Source of the DNA: an uncultured Dialister sp.
GTDB lineage: Bacteria; Bacillota; Negativicutes; Veillonellales; Dialisteraceae
Assembly: GCA_900759415.1 (NCBI GenBank)
Contig: CAAEVC010000040.1
Span: 1 to 23,892 of the forward strand
Length of the DNA: 23,892 nt
Reading direction: 5' to 3'
Under the pieces are notes generated by a model. That model made no database searches. It saw only the letters and a program-made list of their open reading frames with translations, and was not told the origin of the DNA. Numbering within the stretch: the stretch's first letter is position 1; every line of letters starts with the position of its first letter. Shown one piece after another: positions 15,677 through 22,873 of this stretch. The position numbers were made by a program, and so were the translations under genes.

Positions 15677-15860
15677 GGGATTCAGTTTGTAACGATGTTT
15701 ACAGTAGCGGTCTTCTTCCCCCCCTATCCGATAAGGCTTTATAATGAAAAAATCATAATGTTTTTCACCTTCTCGGGGCTCTCAAATCCGCCTTTTCAAG
15801 TCGTAAGCATCGCTATTGATATCTGCCCCCTATGCCAGTGCTCATTGCTCTTTATATGAT
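15677..15860. other. Gene-free stretch before the EamA gene
   Basis: Contains further words shared in inverted order with copy B (TTCAGTTTGTAAC near 15680; GGTCTTCTTCCCC near 15710) and no coding sequence I can support. Confidence 0.5.
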
Positions 15861-15944
15861 TTGCCAAAATCTCTTATATATGATAAAGTTTATACGATAA
15901 AACCTTTATGGTTGTGGATTTTTTCAGATGATTCTGTTTTCGCC

Positions 15945-15974
15945 GCACAGTACTTTGTACTGTGCTTTTGTTTT
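15945..15974 (+). terminator. Leader terminator/attenuator hairpin before the EamA gene
   Basis: A perfect 9-bp stem GCACAGTAC-TTT-GTACTGTGC (15945-15965) followed by TTTTGTTTT, ending directly at the GGAGG ribosome site (15975-15979). A possible promoter (TTGCCA, 17 bp, TAAAGT) lies about 50-80 nt upstream, so this hairpin would lie inside the gene's own leader. It is either an attenuator or a barrier to transcription from the repeat region. Confidence 0.65.
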
Positions 15975-15984
15975 GGAGGAAATT

Positions 15985-16845
15985 GTGAAGACCATATATC
16001 CTTTTATCGTATTCTTTGCCGGTGCCTGTTATGGTATCCTTTCGACATTTGTAAAGATTGCCTATGCCCATGGCCTCACTCTCGCTGATGTGAGTGGTAC
16101 CCAGTGTTTCTTTGGCATGGCGTTCCTCTGGATGGCCGTCCTCTTCTCAAAGAAAGTCCGTGTCACTCCCTTCCATGTGATCACCCTGGGGCTTACAGGG
16201 ATTCCTATGGCTCTCACCACCATTTTCTATTACCATTCCCTGGAAACTCTTTCTGCTTCCATGGCCGTAGTCTTCCTCTTCCAGTCCATCTGGATGGGCT
16301 CTGTGGTGGAAGCAGTGCTTGCCCGCCGTCTTCCATCGAAAGGAAAGATGATATCCATCCTCTGCTGTCTTACAGGAACCATACTGGCTGCCGGACTCAT
16401 TGAAGGTGGTGCAGACTTCACCTTCTCCTCCGGCATGATATTCGGCCTTCTCTCTGCCCTTTCCTATACAGCAGTCATTACGGCCAGTTCTCTTCTGGGA
16501 GAAGGTCTTACCCCTTCCATGAAAGGGGCTCTCATGGCAACTGGCGATACTATTTTCACTTATATGATCCTGCCGCCTGCCTTCTTCCTCTTCCCTGATA
16601 CCTGGTCCACCCTCCTTCCCTTCGGCCTGCTCCTGGGCATCTTTGGGGTCGCTCTTCCGCCCTTCCTTCTTTCCTGGGGTATGCCTCATGTAGGGCCGGC
16701 ACTGGGAAGTATCCTGGTATCTGCAGAACTTCCAGTGGCTCTTCTCATGGCTCTTGTGGTCCTTGGGGAATCGATCACCTGGATCCAGTGGGCCGGTATC
16801 CTCTTCATCGGTCTTGGTATTGTAATCGGAAATAGGAAGAAATAG
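15985..16845 (+). CDS. EamA-family (DMT) transporter
   Basis: A membrane protein of about 286 residues with around ten predicted helices in two EamA repeats, the typical drug/metabolite transporter plan. Recognisable features are the N-terminal FFAGACYGILSTFVKIAYAHG, the mid-protein SALSYTAVITASSLLGE and the C-terminal LPVALLMALVVLGESITWIQWAGILFIGLGIVIGNRKK. I choose the GTG at 15985 (GGAGG 5 nt upstream) over an ATG 57 nt earlier, which would place the terminator-like hairpin inside the coding sequence and add a non-membrane extension. Substrate unknown; members export amino acids, sugars or other metabolites. It is a single gene with a hairpin leader and a strong downstream hairpin. Confidence 0.88.
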   Translation: MKTIYPFIVFFAGACYGILSTFVKIAYAHGLTLADVSGTQCFFGMAFLWMAVLFSKKVRVTPFHVITLGLTGIPMALTTIFYYHSLETLSASMAVVFLFQSIWMGSVVEAVLARRLPSKGKMISILCCLTGTILAAGLIEGGADFTFSSGMIFGLLSALSYTAVITASSLLGEGLTPSMKGALMATGDTIFTYMILPPAFFLFPDTWSTLLPFGLLLGIFGVALPPFLLSWGMPHVGPALGSILVSAELPVALLMALVVLGESITWIQWAGILFIGLGIVIGNRKK

Positions 16846-16850
16846 CAGGC

Positions 16851-16896
16851 ATCATCAAGGTGGTATGGATAAATACTACCTTGATGATCTTTATTA
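16851..16896 (+). terminator. Terminator of the EamA gene
   Basis: A 15-bp stem ATCATCAAGGTGGTA (16851-16865) / TACTACCTTGATGAT (16874-16888), one G-U, beginning 5 bases after the stop codon; the tail CTTTATTA is T-rich but interrupted. Confidence 0.75.
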
Positions 16897-16918
16897 TCAG
16901 AAATCATAAAAGTTTTCA

Positions 16919-16963
16919 TAAAAAAAGGATTGCAGGAAATTATTTTCCTGCAATCCTTTTTTT
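16919..16963. terminator. Bidirectional terminator between EamA and gpx genes
   Basis: AAAAAAGGATTGCAGGAAA (16921-16939), loop TTAT, and its complement (16944-16962), with A-run and T-run outside. It serves the convergent glutathione peroxidase gene and backs up the EamA terminator. Confidence 0.88.
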
Positions 16964-17007
16964 GATTCATGCCTGTGAGTTTTCAGCTTATGCTCAGGGC
17001 TCTTTTA

Positions 17008-17556
17008 TTACAGTAATTTTTCAATTTCTGCAGCAATCTTGTCTGGTGTTCTGGTCGGTTCGAAACGGTCTACTACATTGCCTTCTCTGTCGATGAGGAA
17101 TTTTGTGAAGTTCCATTTAATGGAATCATCTTCTGCATACTGCGGGTATTTTTCTCTAATGATACCCATCAGTGTTTCTGCTTTCGGGTGATCCTTGTCG
17201 AGACCTTTGAAGCCCTTTTCTTTGGTGAGGTATTTGAAGAGCGGCTGTGCATTTTCACCGCGGACATCTCCCTTCTCGAACATGGGGAAGGTAACGCCGT
17301 AGTTCAGACGGCAGAATTCCTGAATTTCTCCATTAGTGCCAGGATCCTGATCCAGGAACTGGTTGCATGGGAAACCAAGAACTGCAAATCCTTTGTCTTT
17401 ATAGTCAGCATACAGCTTTTCCAGCCCTTCAAACTGTGGTGTAAATCCACACTTGCTTGCGGTGTTGACGATGAGAAGGACTTTGCCCTTGAATTCAGAG
17501 AGGGAAATTTCCTCACCTTTCATGGTAGTTGCTTTGAAATCATAAACGTTCATCAT
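17008..17556 (-). CDS. Glutathione peroxidase-family thiol peroxidase
   Basis: A 182-residue non-selenium GPx that reduces peroxides, in bacteria usually with thioredoxin. The catalytic tetrad is visible: peroxidatic Cys36 (NTASKCGFTPQ), Gln70 (FPCNQFLDQDPG), Trp148 and Asn149 (IKWNFTKFL). Cys82 (EIQEFCRLNYGVTFP) is in the place of the resolving cysteine of two-Cys GPx enzymes such as yeast Gpx3. There is no signal peptide, so it is cytoplasmic. Two ATG codons open the frame; the AAGGAGG site is 3 nt from the first and 6 nt from the second (17553), so the second is the likelier start. It is a single gene with its own terminator. Confidence 0.94.
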   Translation of the reverse strand: MMNVYDFKATTMKGEEISLSEFKGKVLLIVNTASKCGFTPQFEGLEKLYADYKDKGFAVLGFPCNQFLDQDPGTNGEIQEFCRLNYGVTFPMFEKGDVRGENAQPLFKYLTKEKGFKGLDKDHPKAETLMGIIREKYPQYAEDDSIKWNFTKFLIDREGNVVDRFEPTRTPDKIAAEIEKLL

Positions 17557-17671
17557 AATCCTCCTTACTGTTTCTGCTTCTGCAGTTCATACATGAGGGC
17601 TTTTGCCCTATAAAATGATTATTTTCTATCTGAATACATTATATCGAACATAATCGAAATAATCAAGTAGA

Positions 17672-17707
17672 AAAAGAAACTGTGACAAAATAATGTTTAT
17701 GTCACAG
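17672..17707 (-). terminator. Terminator of the abgT-M20 operon
   Basis: On the minus strand CTGTGAC (17701-17707) pairs with GTCACAG (17680-17686), followed by TTTCTTTTTC. It lies about 130 nt beyond the last M20 gene. Confidence 0.72.
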
Positions 17708-17781
17708 CCTCTTTTCATGGGGTACCATTCCCATAAGGTAAATCTTACAGAATGCCTGGTATGAAATGAATCTCTTTTGAA

Positions 17782-17837
17782 AGTTCTTCACCGGATTACC
17801 GGCAGGGATGACTTTGCCTGCCGGTTGCAGTTCTTCA
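17782..17837. repeat. Hairpin flanked by short direct repeats
   Basis: ACCGGCAGG (17798-17806) and CCTGCCGGT (17817-17825) form a 9-bp stem. AGTTCTTCA occurs on both sides (about 17782-17790 and 17829-17837). No U-tract follows on either strand. It sits at the 3' end of the last M20 gene. Confidence 0.45.
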
Positions 17838-19028
17838 AAGTCCCTGTTTTTTCATATCTTTCAGACAGTTGATGGCAAATCCGGCATAGATGGCACTGCC
17901 GTCTGGAAGGACATCTTCGTCTACATCAAAGGCAGGGTGATGGTGGACGCAGCAGATGCCTTTTTCTTGATTTCTCCCGCCAAGGAAAGCAAAGACGCCG
18001 GGAATGGTTTCCATATAGACAGAAAAGTCTTCGGCTCCCATTTCTTTTTCCATGGGAACCAGCGCTTTTTCTCCCATGATGGAAGAAGCGGTCCTGCGGG
18101 CGATATCATTCAACTGGATATGATCATTCACCAGAGGCGCCGGGCCGAAGAAATAATCACAGTCTACCGCGCATCCATATCCCTTTCCTATATTTTCTGC
18201 CACCTCACGGATTTTATCTGGCAGAGTTCTTCGGATTGTTTTGTTAAAGGCTCTTGTTGTGCCTACCAGTTCCACTTCCTCAGCAATGATATTGCTCTGT
18301 GTACCTCCATTCATCATCCCCACAGTAAGGACAAAGGTATCCTGCGGATTGGTGCGCCGGCTGGCAAGGGTCTGAAGTCCCATGACCACGGCGGCGGCAC
18401 AGACGATGGCATCACGGCCTTCCTCCGGTTCGCTTCCATGGGAAGCCCTTCCCTTAATCCTTATGGTAAACCGGTCGCTACAAGCCATGCGTTCCCCATC
18501 CTGTATATTCACAGTCCCTGCATCAAGGAGAGCCCATATATGCATGCCGAATATGGCATCCACATCCTTTAAGGATCCATTTTCCACATAGTGACGGGAT
18601 TCTGTCCCAATTTCCTCCGCCATCTGGAAGAGCAGTTTCACTGTTCCGTGAATTTCTTCCCGATGGGCAGAAAGAATGCGGGCAGCACCAAGGAGCATGG
18701 CTGTATGGCAGTCATGGCCGCAGGCATGCATGACGCCAGGATTCTGGGAAGCGTAAGGTTTGGTAAGGTCTGCTTCCTGGATGGGAAGGGCGTCAATATC
18801 TGCCCGGAGGGCCACCGTACCGCCAGGATGAGCACCGCGGATAATGCCGATGCATCCGGTCATGTCAGGAAATCTCATGACTTCGATGCCCATATTCTCC
18901 AGTTCTTCTGCAATGCGCCTAGTAGTTTCCACTTCATGGAGGCCCAATTCAGGATGGGAATGGAAATGACGGCGCATGGAGATGATATAGTCTTTCTCTT
19001 CATGAGCCAGTTCTTTTACAGAAATCAT
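17835..19028 (-). CDS. M20-family amidohydrolase (AbgB/HipO-like), second copy
   Basis: A 397-residue metal-dependent amidohydrolase of peptidase family M20D. Features: RRHFHSHPELGLHE near the N terminus, RADIDALPIQE, and the metal-site segment HACGHDCHTAMLLGAA (Cys103, His105, His108). The catalytic Glu pair is EE138-139, followed by His163 (GMHIWALL) and the late HHHPAFD (His364 region) with EDFSVYME before it. Starts inside the stop of the preceding M20 gene (ATGA, 19025-19028) with AAAGGAGG just upstream, so the two are translationally coupled. In E. coli AbgA and AbgB, both M20, form the p-aminobenzoyl-glutamate hydrolase served by AbgT. The same trio here suggests a similar N-acyl amino acid substrate, but hippurate- or acetyl-amino-acid-type activity is equally possible. 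Confidence 0.88.
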   Translation of the reverse strand: MISVKELAHEEKDYIISMRRHFHSHPELGLHEVETTRRIAEELENMGIEVMRFPDMTGCIGIIRGAHPGGTVALRADIDALPIQEADLTKPYASQNPGVMHACGHDCHTAMLLGAARILSAHREEIHGTVKLLFQMAEEIGTESRHYVENGSLKDVDAIFGMHIWALLDAGTVNIQDGERMACSDRFTIRIKGRASHGSEPEEGRDAIVCAAAVVMGLQTLASRRTNPQDTFVLTVGMMNGGTQSNIIAEEVELVGTTRAFNKTIRRTLPDKIREVAENIGKGYGCAVDCDYFFGPAPLVNDHIQLNDIARRTASSIMGEKALVPMEKEMGAEDFSVYMETIPGVFAFLGGRNQEKGICCVHHHPAFDVDEDVLPDGSAIYAGFAINCLKDMKKQGL

Positions 19029-20200
19029 GGTTCCTCCTTTCCTAGAAAATCACAGGCAAACCGGGCAAAGAGAGCGGATCCTCGGTCCAGCATATCATCA
19101 TTGATATAGAAATCTTTAGAATGGAGAGGATACACAGTCCCATCTTCTTCAGAGTGATAGCCCAGAAAACAGAGAACAGAGGGTACCTTTTCCATAATTA
19201 CTGCAAAATCTTCAGAGCCCATTTTCTGTTTCATAGGGAAAAGGCAGTCTCCATAAAGTGTCTCTGCCGCCTTCTCTGCCAGCTTTCTGATTTCGTCATG
19301 ATCATTGATGGCCGCCGGTTCACTGGTATCTATGTCCATGGTGATGTGGCATCCCATGGCTTCTGCCACCCCTTTTGCCAGAGATTCCAGCCTTTGGGGC
19401 ATCGTCTGGAAAAGTTCTCTATCAAAGGTGCGGATAGTGCCTTTCATCACCACTTCATCAGCCACAATATTGAACTGGGAACCTGCTCTTATGGAACCAA
19501 TGGATACTACCAGCGGACGGAGGGGGGAATGTTCCCGACTCACCAGAGTCTGTATGTCCATGATGATGGCGCTGGCAGCAACGATGGCATCATGTCCCAG
19601 ATGGGGAGTAGAGCCGTGAGCTGCCATTCCATGAACCGTAAGGGTGAAATCGGTACAAGATGCCATGCGGGGTCCTGCTTCCATATTGAAAGTACCTTTC
19701 GGTATATCATTCATCACATGGATGGCCATGGCGCCGTCCACATCATGGAGACAGCCATGATCCACATAATAATTGGATCCGTGTCCCGATTCTTCTCCTG
19801 ACTGGAAGAGGAATTTTACTGTCCCTTTCCACTGGTCTCTATGGGCTGCAAGAAGTTTTGCTGCCCCGAGGAGTATGGCAGTATGGCAGTCATGGCCGCA
19901 GGCATGCATGATGCCCTTATGGACAGAGCAGAAATCGAGGGTATTTTCTTCATCCACCGGAAGAGCATCTATATCTGCCCGGAGAAGGAGGGTCTTTCCT
20001 TCCTCCTTTCCTTTAAGGATGCCGATGAGTCCGTAATAATCAGGAAACCGGACCACTTCTATCCCCATGTTTTCCAGTTCTTTTTCAATGTATTCTGTAG
20101 TATTTTTCTCTTTAAATGAAAGTTCCGGATAACGATGGATATGACGGCGGATTTCCTGTATCCATGGAAGAAGCGAAGCCGCTTCAACGGAAAAATTCAT
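19025..20200 (-). CDS. M20-family amidohydrolase (AbgA/HipO-like), first copy
   Basis: A 391-residue M20D amidohydrolase, clearly paralogous to the gene after it. Features: RRHIHRYPELSFKE, RADIDALPVDE, and the metal-binding HACGHDCHTAILLGAA (Cys101, His103, His106). Glu136-Glu137 (SGEES), His161 (AIHVMND) and His360 (PLHSKDFYIND) follow, with SEDFAVIMEKVPS ahead of the last. The dimerisation lid domain lies at about 180-300. AAAGGAGATATT precedes the ATG. It is 27 nt downstream of the AbgT-type transporter gene, so the transporter and both hydrolases make one operon: import of an acylated amino acid and cleavage in the cytoplasm. The exact substrate is not readable. Confidence 0.88.
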   Translation of the reverse strand: MNFSVEAASLLPWIQEIRRHIHRYPELSFKEKNTTEYIEKELENMGIEVVRFPDYYGLIGILKGKEEGKTLLLRADIDALPVDEENTLDFCSVHKGIMHACGHDCHTAILLGAAKLLAAHRDQWKGTVKFLFQSGEESGHGSNYYVDHGCLHDVDGAMAIHVMNDIPKGTFNMEAGPRMASCTDFTLTVHGMAAHGSTPHLGHDAIVAASAIIMDIQTLVSREHSPLRPLVVSIGSIRAGSQFNIVADEVVMKGTIRTFDRELFQTMPQRLESLAKGVAEAMGCHITMDIDTSEPAAINDHDEIRKLAEKAAETLYGDCLFPMKQKMGSEDFAVIMEKVPSVLCFLGYHSEEDGTVYPLHSKDFYINDDMLDRGSALFARFACDFLGKEEP

Positions 20201-20227
20201 AATATCTCCTTTCTGTAAAGGTCACCA

Positions 20228-21763
20228 TTAAAGATAGATATTGCCTCCTGGGCCCAGCGGAATGTCGAAGATGACCCAGAGGGCGAGAAGTGCTATCCAC
20301 GCAATGGTAAATGAAATGGAGTAAGGAAGCATGTTGGCAATGATGGTGCCCATGCCTGTATCTTTTTCATACCGTCTTACAAATCCCAGAATCAGCGGGA
20401 AGTAGTAGAAAAGCGGAGAGAGCGGATTGGTAATGGAGTCCCCGATACGGTATGCTACCTGAGTCACCGCCGGGTCGTAGCCTAAAATCATCATCATCGG
20501 TACCATGACCGGTGCAAGGATGGCCCACTTGGCAGAAGCGGAACCGATGAAAATATTAACGATGCAGGATACGATGACAAGGCCGATAATGAGCGGCACG
20601 CCGGTGAAATGGAGATCCTGCAGGAGACCGGCGCCTTTGATGGCAAGGACAGCGCCCAGATTGGACCAGGTGAAATAGCTGGTGAACTGTGCACAGAAGA
20701 AGCAGAGAAGTATGTAGGAAGAAATATCCTTGAATGCCTGTGAAATATCAGCAAACATATCCTTATCATTCTTATACTTGCCGGAAGCAAAGCCATAGAC
20801 TGCACCAGGAATGAAGAGAAGCACAGTGACTGTAAGGATGATACCTGCCATGAATGGAGATTTCCCGTCCATCACGGAGCCGGTCTTGGGATCTCCCAGT
20901 ACAGGATTGTCACCGACACAGAGAAGAACGAGAACAATGATGCCGATGATGGTAGCAATGATGGCTTTCTTGACAGCGGCGCTCTTCTTCGGTGTAAGTC
21001 TCAGGGTTTCTTCATCCAGTTCGTATTTGGAAAGGTCCTGGCCTGCAAAACGGGGTGCCATGATTTTTTCTGTCACAAAGGTGCCTACCAGAGAAAGGAC
21101 GATACAGGAAGCCACAAGGAAATAGTAATTGATAGCCGGAGAACCATTATAGTTTGGATCTATCATGTGAGCTGCAGCTTCTGTAAATCCATAGGCGAGA
21201 GAGTCGGACATGCCGATCATCATGTTGGCACAGAAACCGGCCGCCACACTGGCATAGCCGCAGAATACGCCGAGAAGAGGATGTCTTCCCATACCGAGGA
21301 AAATAACGCCGGCTACAGGAGGAAGGACGACGAATGCCGCATCCCCTGCTACGTTACCGTTAATACCGATAAAAATAATAGCAAAAGTAACAATAGCCGG
21401 AGCTGCGCTTCCCAGTGCTTTCTGCATGAAAGCTGCCAGGAATCCGCTCTTTTCTGCGACCCCTGCACCGATGACACATACAAGAACCATCCCCAGCGGT
21501 GCAAAGCCGGAGAAGTTGGAAACCGCTTTAGACCAGATCATCCGGAAACCGTCTACAGTCAAAAGGTTCACCACCTTAATCACCTTGTGGGTCCCGGGAT
21601 GAACCGCCGATGCGCCCATGGCACCAAATACAGCAGACAGAATCAGAACAAGGCAGGCAAGCAGAATAAATAAAGTGGCCGGGTCCGGCAGTTTATTTCC
21701 TGCTCTTTCTACGGTATTCAGAAATCTGTCCATCAATGAAATCTTTCTTTTCCCCTCTTCCAT
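20228..21763 (-). CDS. AbgT-family transporter (p-aminobenzoyl-glutamate type)
   Basis: A membrane protein of about 511 residues, matching the family length. Signature stretches include NTVERAGNKLPDPATLFIL, GINGNVAGDAAFVVLPPVAG, VIFLGMGRHPLLGVFCGYA, AAGFCANMMIGMSDSLAYGFTEAA and IGDSITNPLSPLFYYFPLILGF. I start it at the ATG at 21763 (MEEGKRKISLMD), with GGAGG about 8 nt upstream. An in-frame ATG 75 nt earlier (21838) lies inside a terminator-like hairpin of the leader. AbgT imports p-aminobenzoyl-glutamate in E. coli, and other members export sulfonamides. The two M20 hydrolases behind it favour import of a cleavable amide here. Confidence 0.92.
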   Translation of the reverse strand: MEEGKRKISLMDRFLNTVERAGNKLPDPATLFILLACLVLILSAVFGAMGASAVHPGTHKVIKVVNLLTVDGFRMIWSKAVSNFSGFAPLGMVLVCVIGAGVAEKSGFLAAFMQKALGSAAPAIVTFAIIFIGINGNVAGDAAFVVLPPVAGVIFLGMGRHPLLGVFCGYASVAAGFCANMMIGMSDSLAYGFTEAAAHMIDPNYNGSPAINYYFLVASCIVLSLVGTFVTEKIMAPRFAGQDLSKYELDEETLRLTPKKSAAVKKAIIATIIGIIVLVLLCVGDNPVLGDPKTGSVMDGKSPFMAGIILTVTVLLFIPGAVYGFASGKYKNDKDMFADISQAFKDISSYILLCFFCAQFTSYFTWSNLGAVLAIKGAGLLQDLHFTGVPLIIGLVIVSCIVNIFIGSASAKWAILAPVMVPMMMILGYDPAVTQVAYRIGDSITNPLSPLFYYFPLILGFVRRYEKDTGMGTIIANMLPYSISFTIAWIALLALWVIFDIPLGPGGNIYL

Positions 21764-21793
21764 CAGGAATCCTCCTTTCAAAAATGAAGCCTG

Positions 21794-21848
21794 AAAATAA
21801 AAAAAGAGGATTATGGGCAGAAAATGCTTCCTGCACATAATCCTCTTT
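21794..21848 (-). terminator. Leader terminator/attenuator of the abgT operon
   Basis: On the minus strand a 13-bp stem (AAAGAGGATTATG, 21836-21848, with its complement 21803-21815) continues into GCAG/CTGC inside, and is followed by a T-tract (21794-21804). It stands between the promoter and the abgT ribosome site, so full-length mRNA needs read-through or antitermination. Confidence 0.75.
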
Positions 21849-21878
21849 GATTTCAGACAACTTTATTAAACTATATAA

Positions 21879-21907
21879 AGTATACCACAATATGAAAGGT
21901 ACATCAA
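21879..21907 (-). promoter_or_regulatory. Promoter of the abgT operon
   Basis: On the minus strand TTGATG (21902-21907), 17-bp spacer with extended TGG, TATACT (21879-21884). The start would be about 25 nt before the leader hairpin. Confidence 0.75.
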
Positions 21908-21920
21908 ATTTCATTTCTTC

Positions 21921-21949
21921 AAAAAAATAGAAGCGCCAAAAGACGCTTC
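21921..21949 (-). terminator. Terminator ending the riboswitch/ncRNA transcript
   Basis: On the minus strand GAAGCG (21944-21949) pairs with CGCTTC (21930-21935), followed by TATTTTTTT. It closes the transcript coming from the cobalamin riboswitches, just before the abgT promoter. Confidence 0.75.
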
Positions 21950-21957
21950 AAAAGAGG

Positions 21958-22322
21958 TTGGGAGGAAACTCCCTAATGAGAAATATATTAACAACAGAGT
22001 TGTTAATAACGGATGGAAGATATAGAAATCCCTTTTGGGGAATGATTTAAAAAGGAAGCGATGATCCTATTCCCACGACCATCGCCAAGAGGGAGGTTCC
22101 GGGATTTCCCGGATAAGATAAACTGACAATATATAGGAACTTCCGAAGAAGTATATGACAGACTGATGATCCTGCTTCCCACCACAGGATCATCACAGAG
22201 AAGAGCCTCCTTGTCTCCTCAAAACAGAGAGGCTGTCACCCCGGCAGGCATGAGAATGATGTTCCCTGGCATCATTCTCCGGGCTCATCCTGAAAAAGGA
22301 TCCTCATTCCTTCAACAGGATA
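21958..22322 (-). ncRNA. Dense hairpin region: candidate B12-controlled non-coding RNA
   Basis: No believable gene, but many perfect or near-perfect stems. They are 22252-22279 (10 bp, loop CCAGGGAA on the minus strand), 22165-22194 (10 bp, loop TGGTGGGAAG), 22058-22085 (9 bp, loop GTGGGAATAG), 22204-22234, 22139-22152 (TTCG loop on the minus strand), 22098-22113, 21986-22008 and 21960-21973. Three loops share GGGAA. In stem 22058-22085 position 64/79 is G-U on the minus strand but A-C on the plus strand, and the TTCG tetraloop also favours the minus strand. It lies between the second riboswitch and a terminator on that same strand. Confidence 0.5.
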
Positions 22323-22357
22323 TAAAAATAACCGCCTTTTCCAATGGAATAGACGGT
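22323..22357 (-). terminator. Expression-platform terminator of cobalamin riboswitch 2
   Basis: On the minus strand AACCGTC...GGCGGTT with inner TTCC/GGAA pairs, then ATTTTT. Its distance from the aptamer fits a B12-dependent transcription terminator gating the downstream hairpin region. Confidence 0.75.
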
Positions 22358-22384
22358 TATGTACGTTAAAGTAACATACACCTT

Positions 22385-22566
22385 CCCATTGCTCGCAGGT
22401 CAAACGGTGATATAAGAAAGGCAGTTCTCCTGACTCTGCTTCATCGCGCCTCCAGCCTTCCCGGTTTCCCAGTGGCATATCTGGATTTGCTCTGCATTAC
22501 AGTGGCGGCACCGTGCCGGTCTTTCACCGGACTTCTCTATTGAGCCCTCAGCGGGGCACCTTTCCT
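22385..22566 (-). ncRNA. Cobalamin riboswitch 2 (promoter-distal)
   Basis: On the minus strand: GGTGCC (22555-22560), AATAGAGAAGTCCGGTGAAA, GCCGCCACTGTAATG, CCACTGGGAAACCGGGAAGG and the B12-box GTCAGGAGAACTGCC (22420-22434). A conserved ATCACCGTTTGACCTGCGAG stretch follows. These are the class-defining blocks of the AdoCbl-type riboswitch in the correct order. It repeats riboswitch 1 at a 261-nt period. Confidence 0.93.
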
Positions 22567-22599
22567 TTTCCATATTCTTCTCAGCAACCGAAACCATTA

Positions 22600-22626
22600 A
22601 AAAACTCTTCACGCAAAGGCAAAGAG
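22600..22626 (-). terminator. Weak terminator between the two riboswitches
   Basis: On the minus strand CTCTT (22622-22626) pairs with AAGAG (22605-22609), followed by TTTTTTAA. The short stem has a 12-nt loop; it is in the right place to be the expression platform of riboswitch 1. Confidence 0.5.
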
Positions 22627-22649
22627 ACATCATAGATATCCCCTTCCTA

Positions 22650-22822
22650 TCGCTCGTAGGTCAAACGGTGATCTAAGAAAGGCAGTTCTCCTGACTCAGC
22701 CTCATCGCGCATCCAGTCTTCCCAGTTTCCCAGTGACAATCATGGAATTGCTCAGCATTACAGTGGCGGGACCGTGCCGGCTTTTCACCGGACTTCTCTA
22801 TTAAGCCCTTGCAGGCACCTCT
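22650..22822 (-). ncRNA. Cobalamin riboswitch 1 (promoter-proximal)
   Basis: On the minus strand: GGTGCC (22814-22819), AATAGAGAAGTCCGGTGAAA, CCGCCACTGTAATG, CACTGGGAAACTGGGAAGAC and GTCAGGAGAACTGCC (22681-22695). ATCACCGTTTGACCTACGAG follows. It is strongly similar to riboswitch 2, indicating tandem duplication. It starts within about 25 nt of a strong promoter. Confidence 0.93.
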
Positions 22823-22844
22823 CTTTTCATATTCGGTTACACAT

Positions 22845-22873
22845 ATAATATCACCATTGAGAATCCATGTCAA
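22845..22873 (-). promoter_or_regulatory. Promoter of the tandem riboswitch transcript
   Basis: On the minus strand consensus TTGACA (22868-22873), 17-bp spacer, TATTAT (22845-22850). This is the best-scoring promoter by eye in the window. Confidence 0.85.

Noticed and set aside
22003..22185. 60-codon minus-strand frame in the structured region
   Set aside because: No ribosome site, runs through several perfect hairpins, and is not protein-like; considered as the riboswitch-controlled gene and discarded.
21958..22322. tmRNA, RNase P RNA or 6S RNA as identity of the hairpin region
   Set aside because: None of the conserved blocks I know for these RNAs is present, and the promoter-riboswitch arrangement would be unusual for them.
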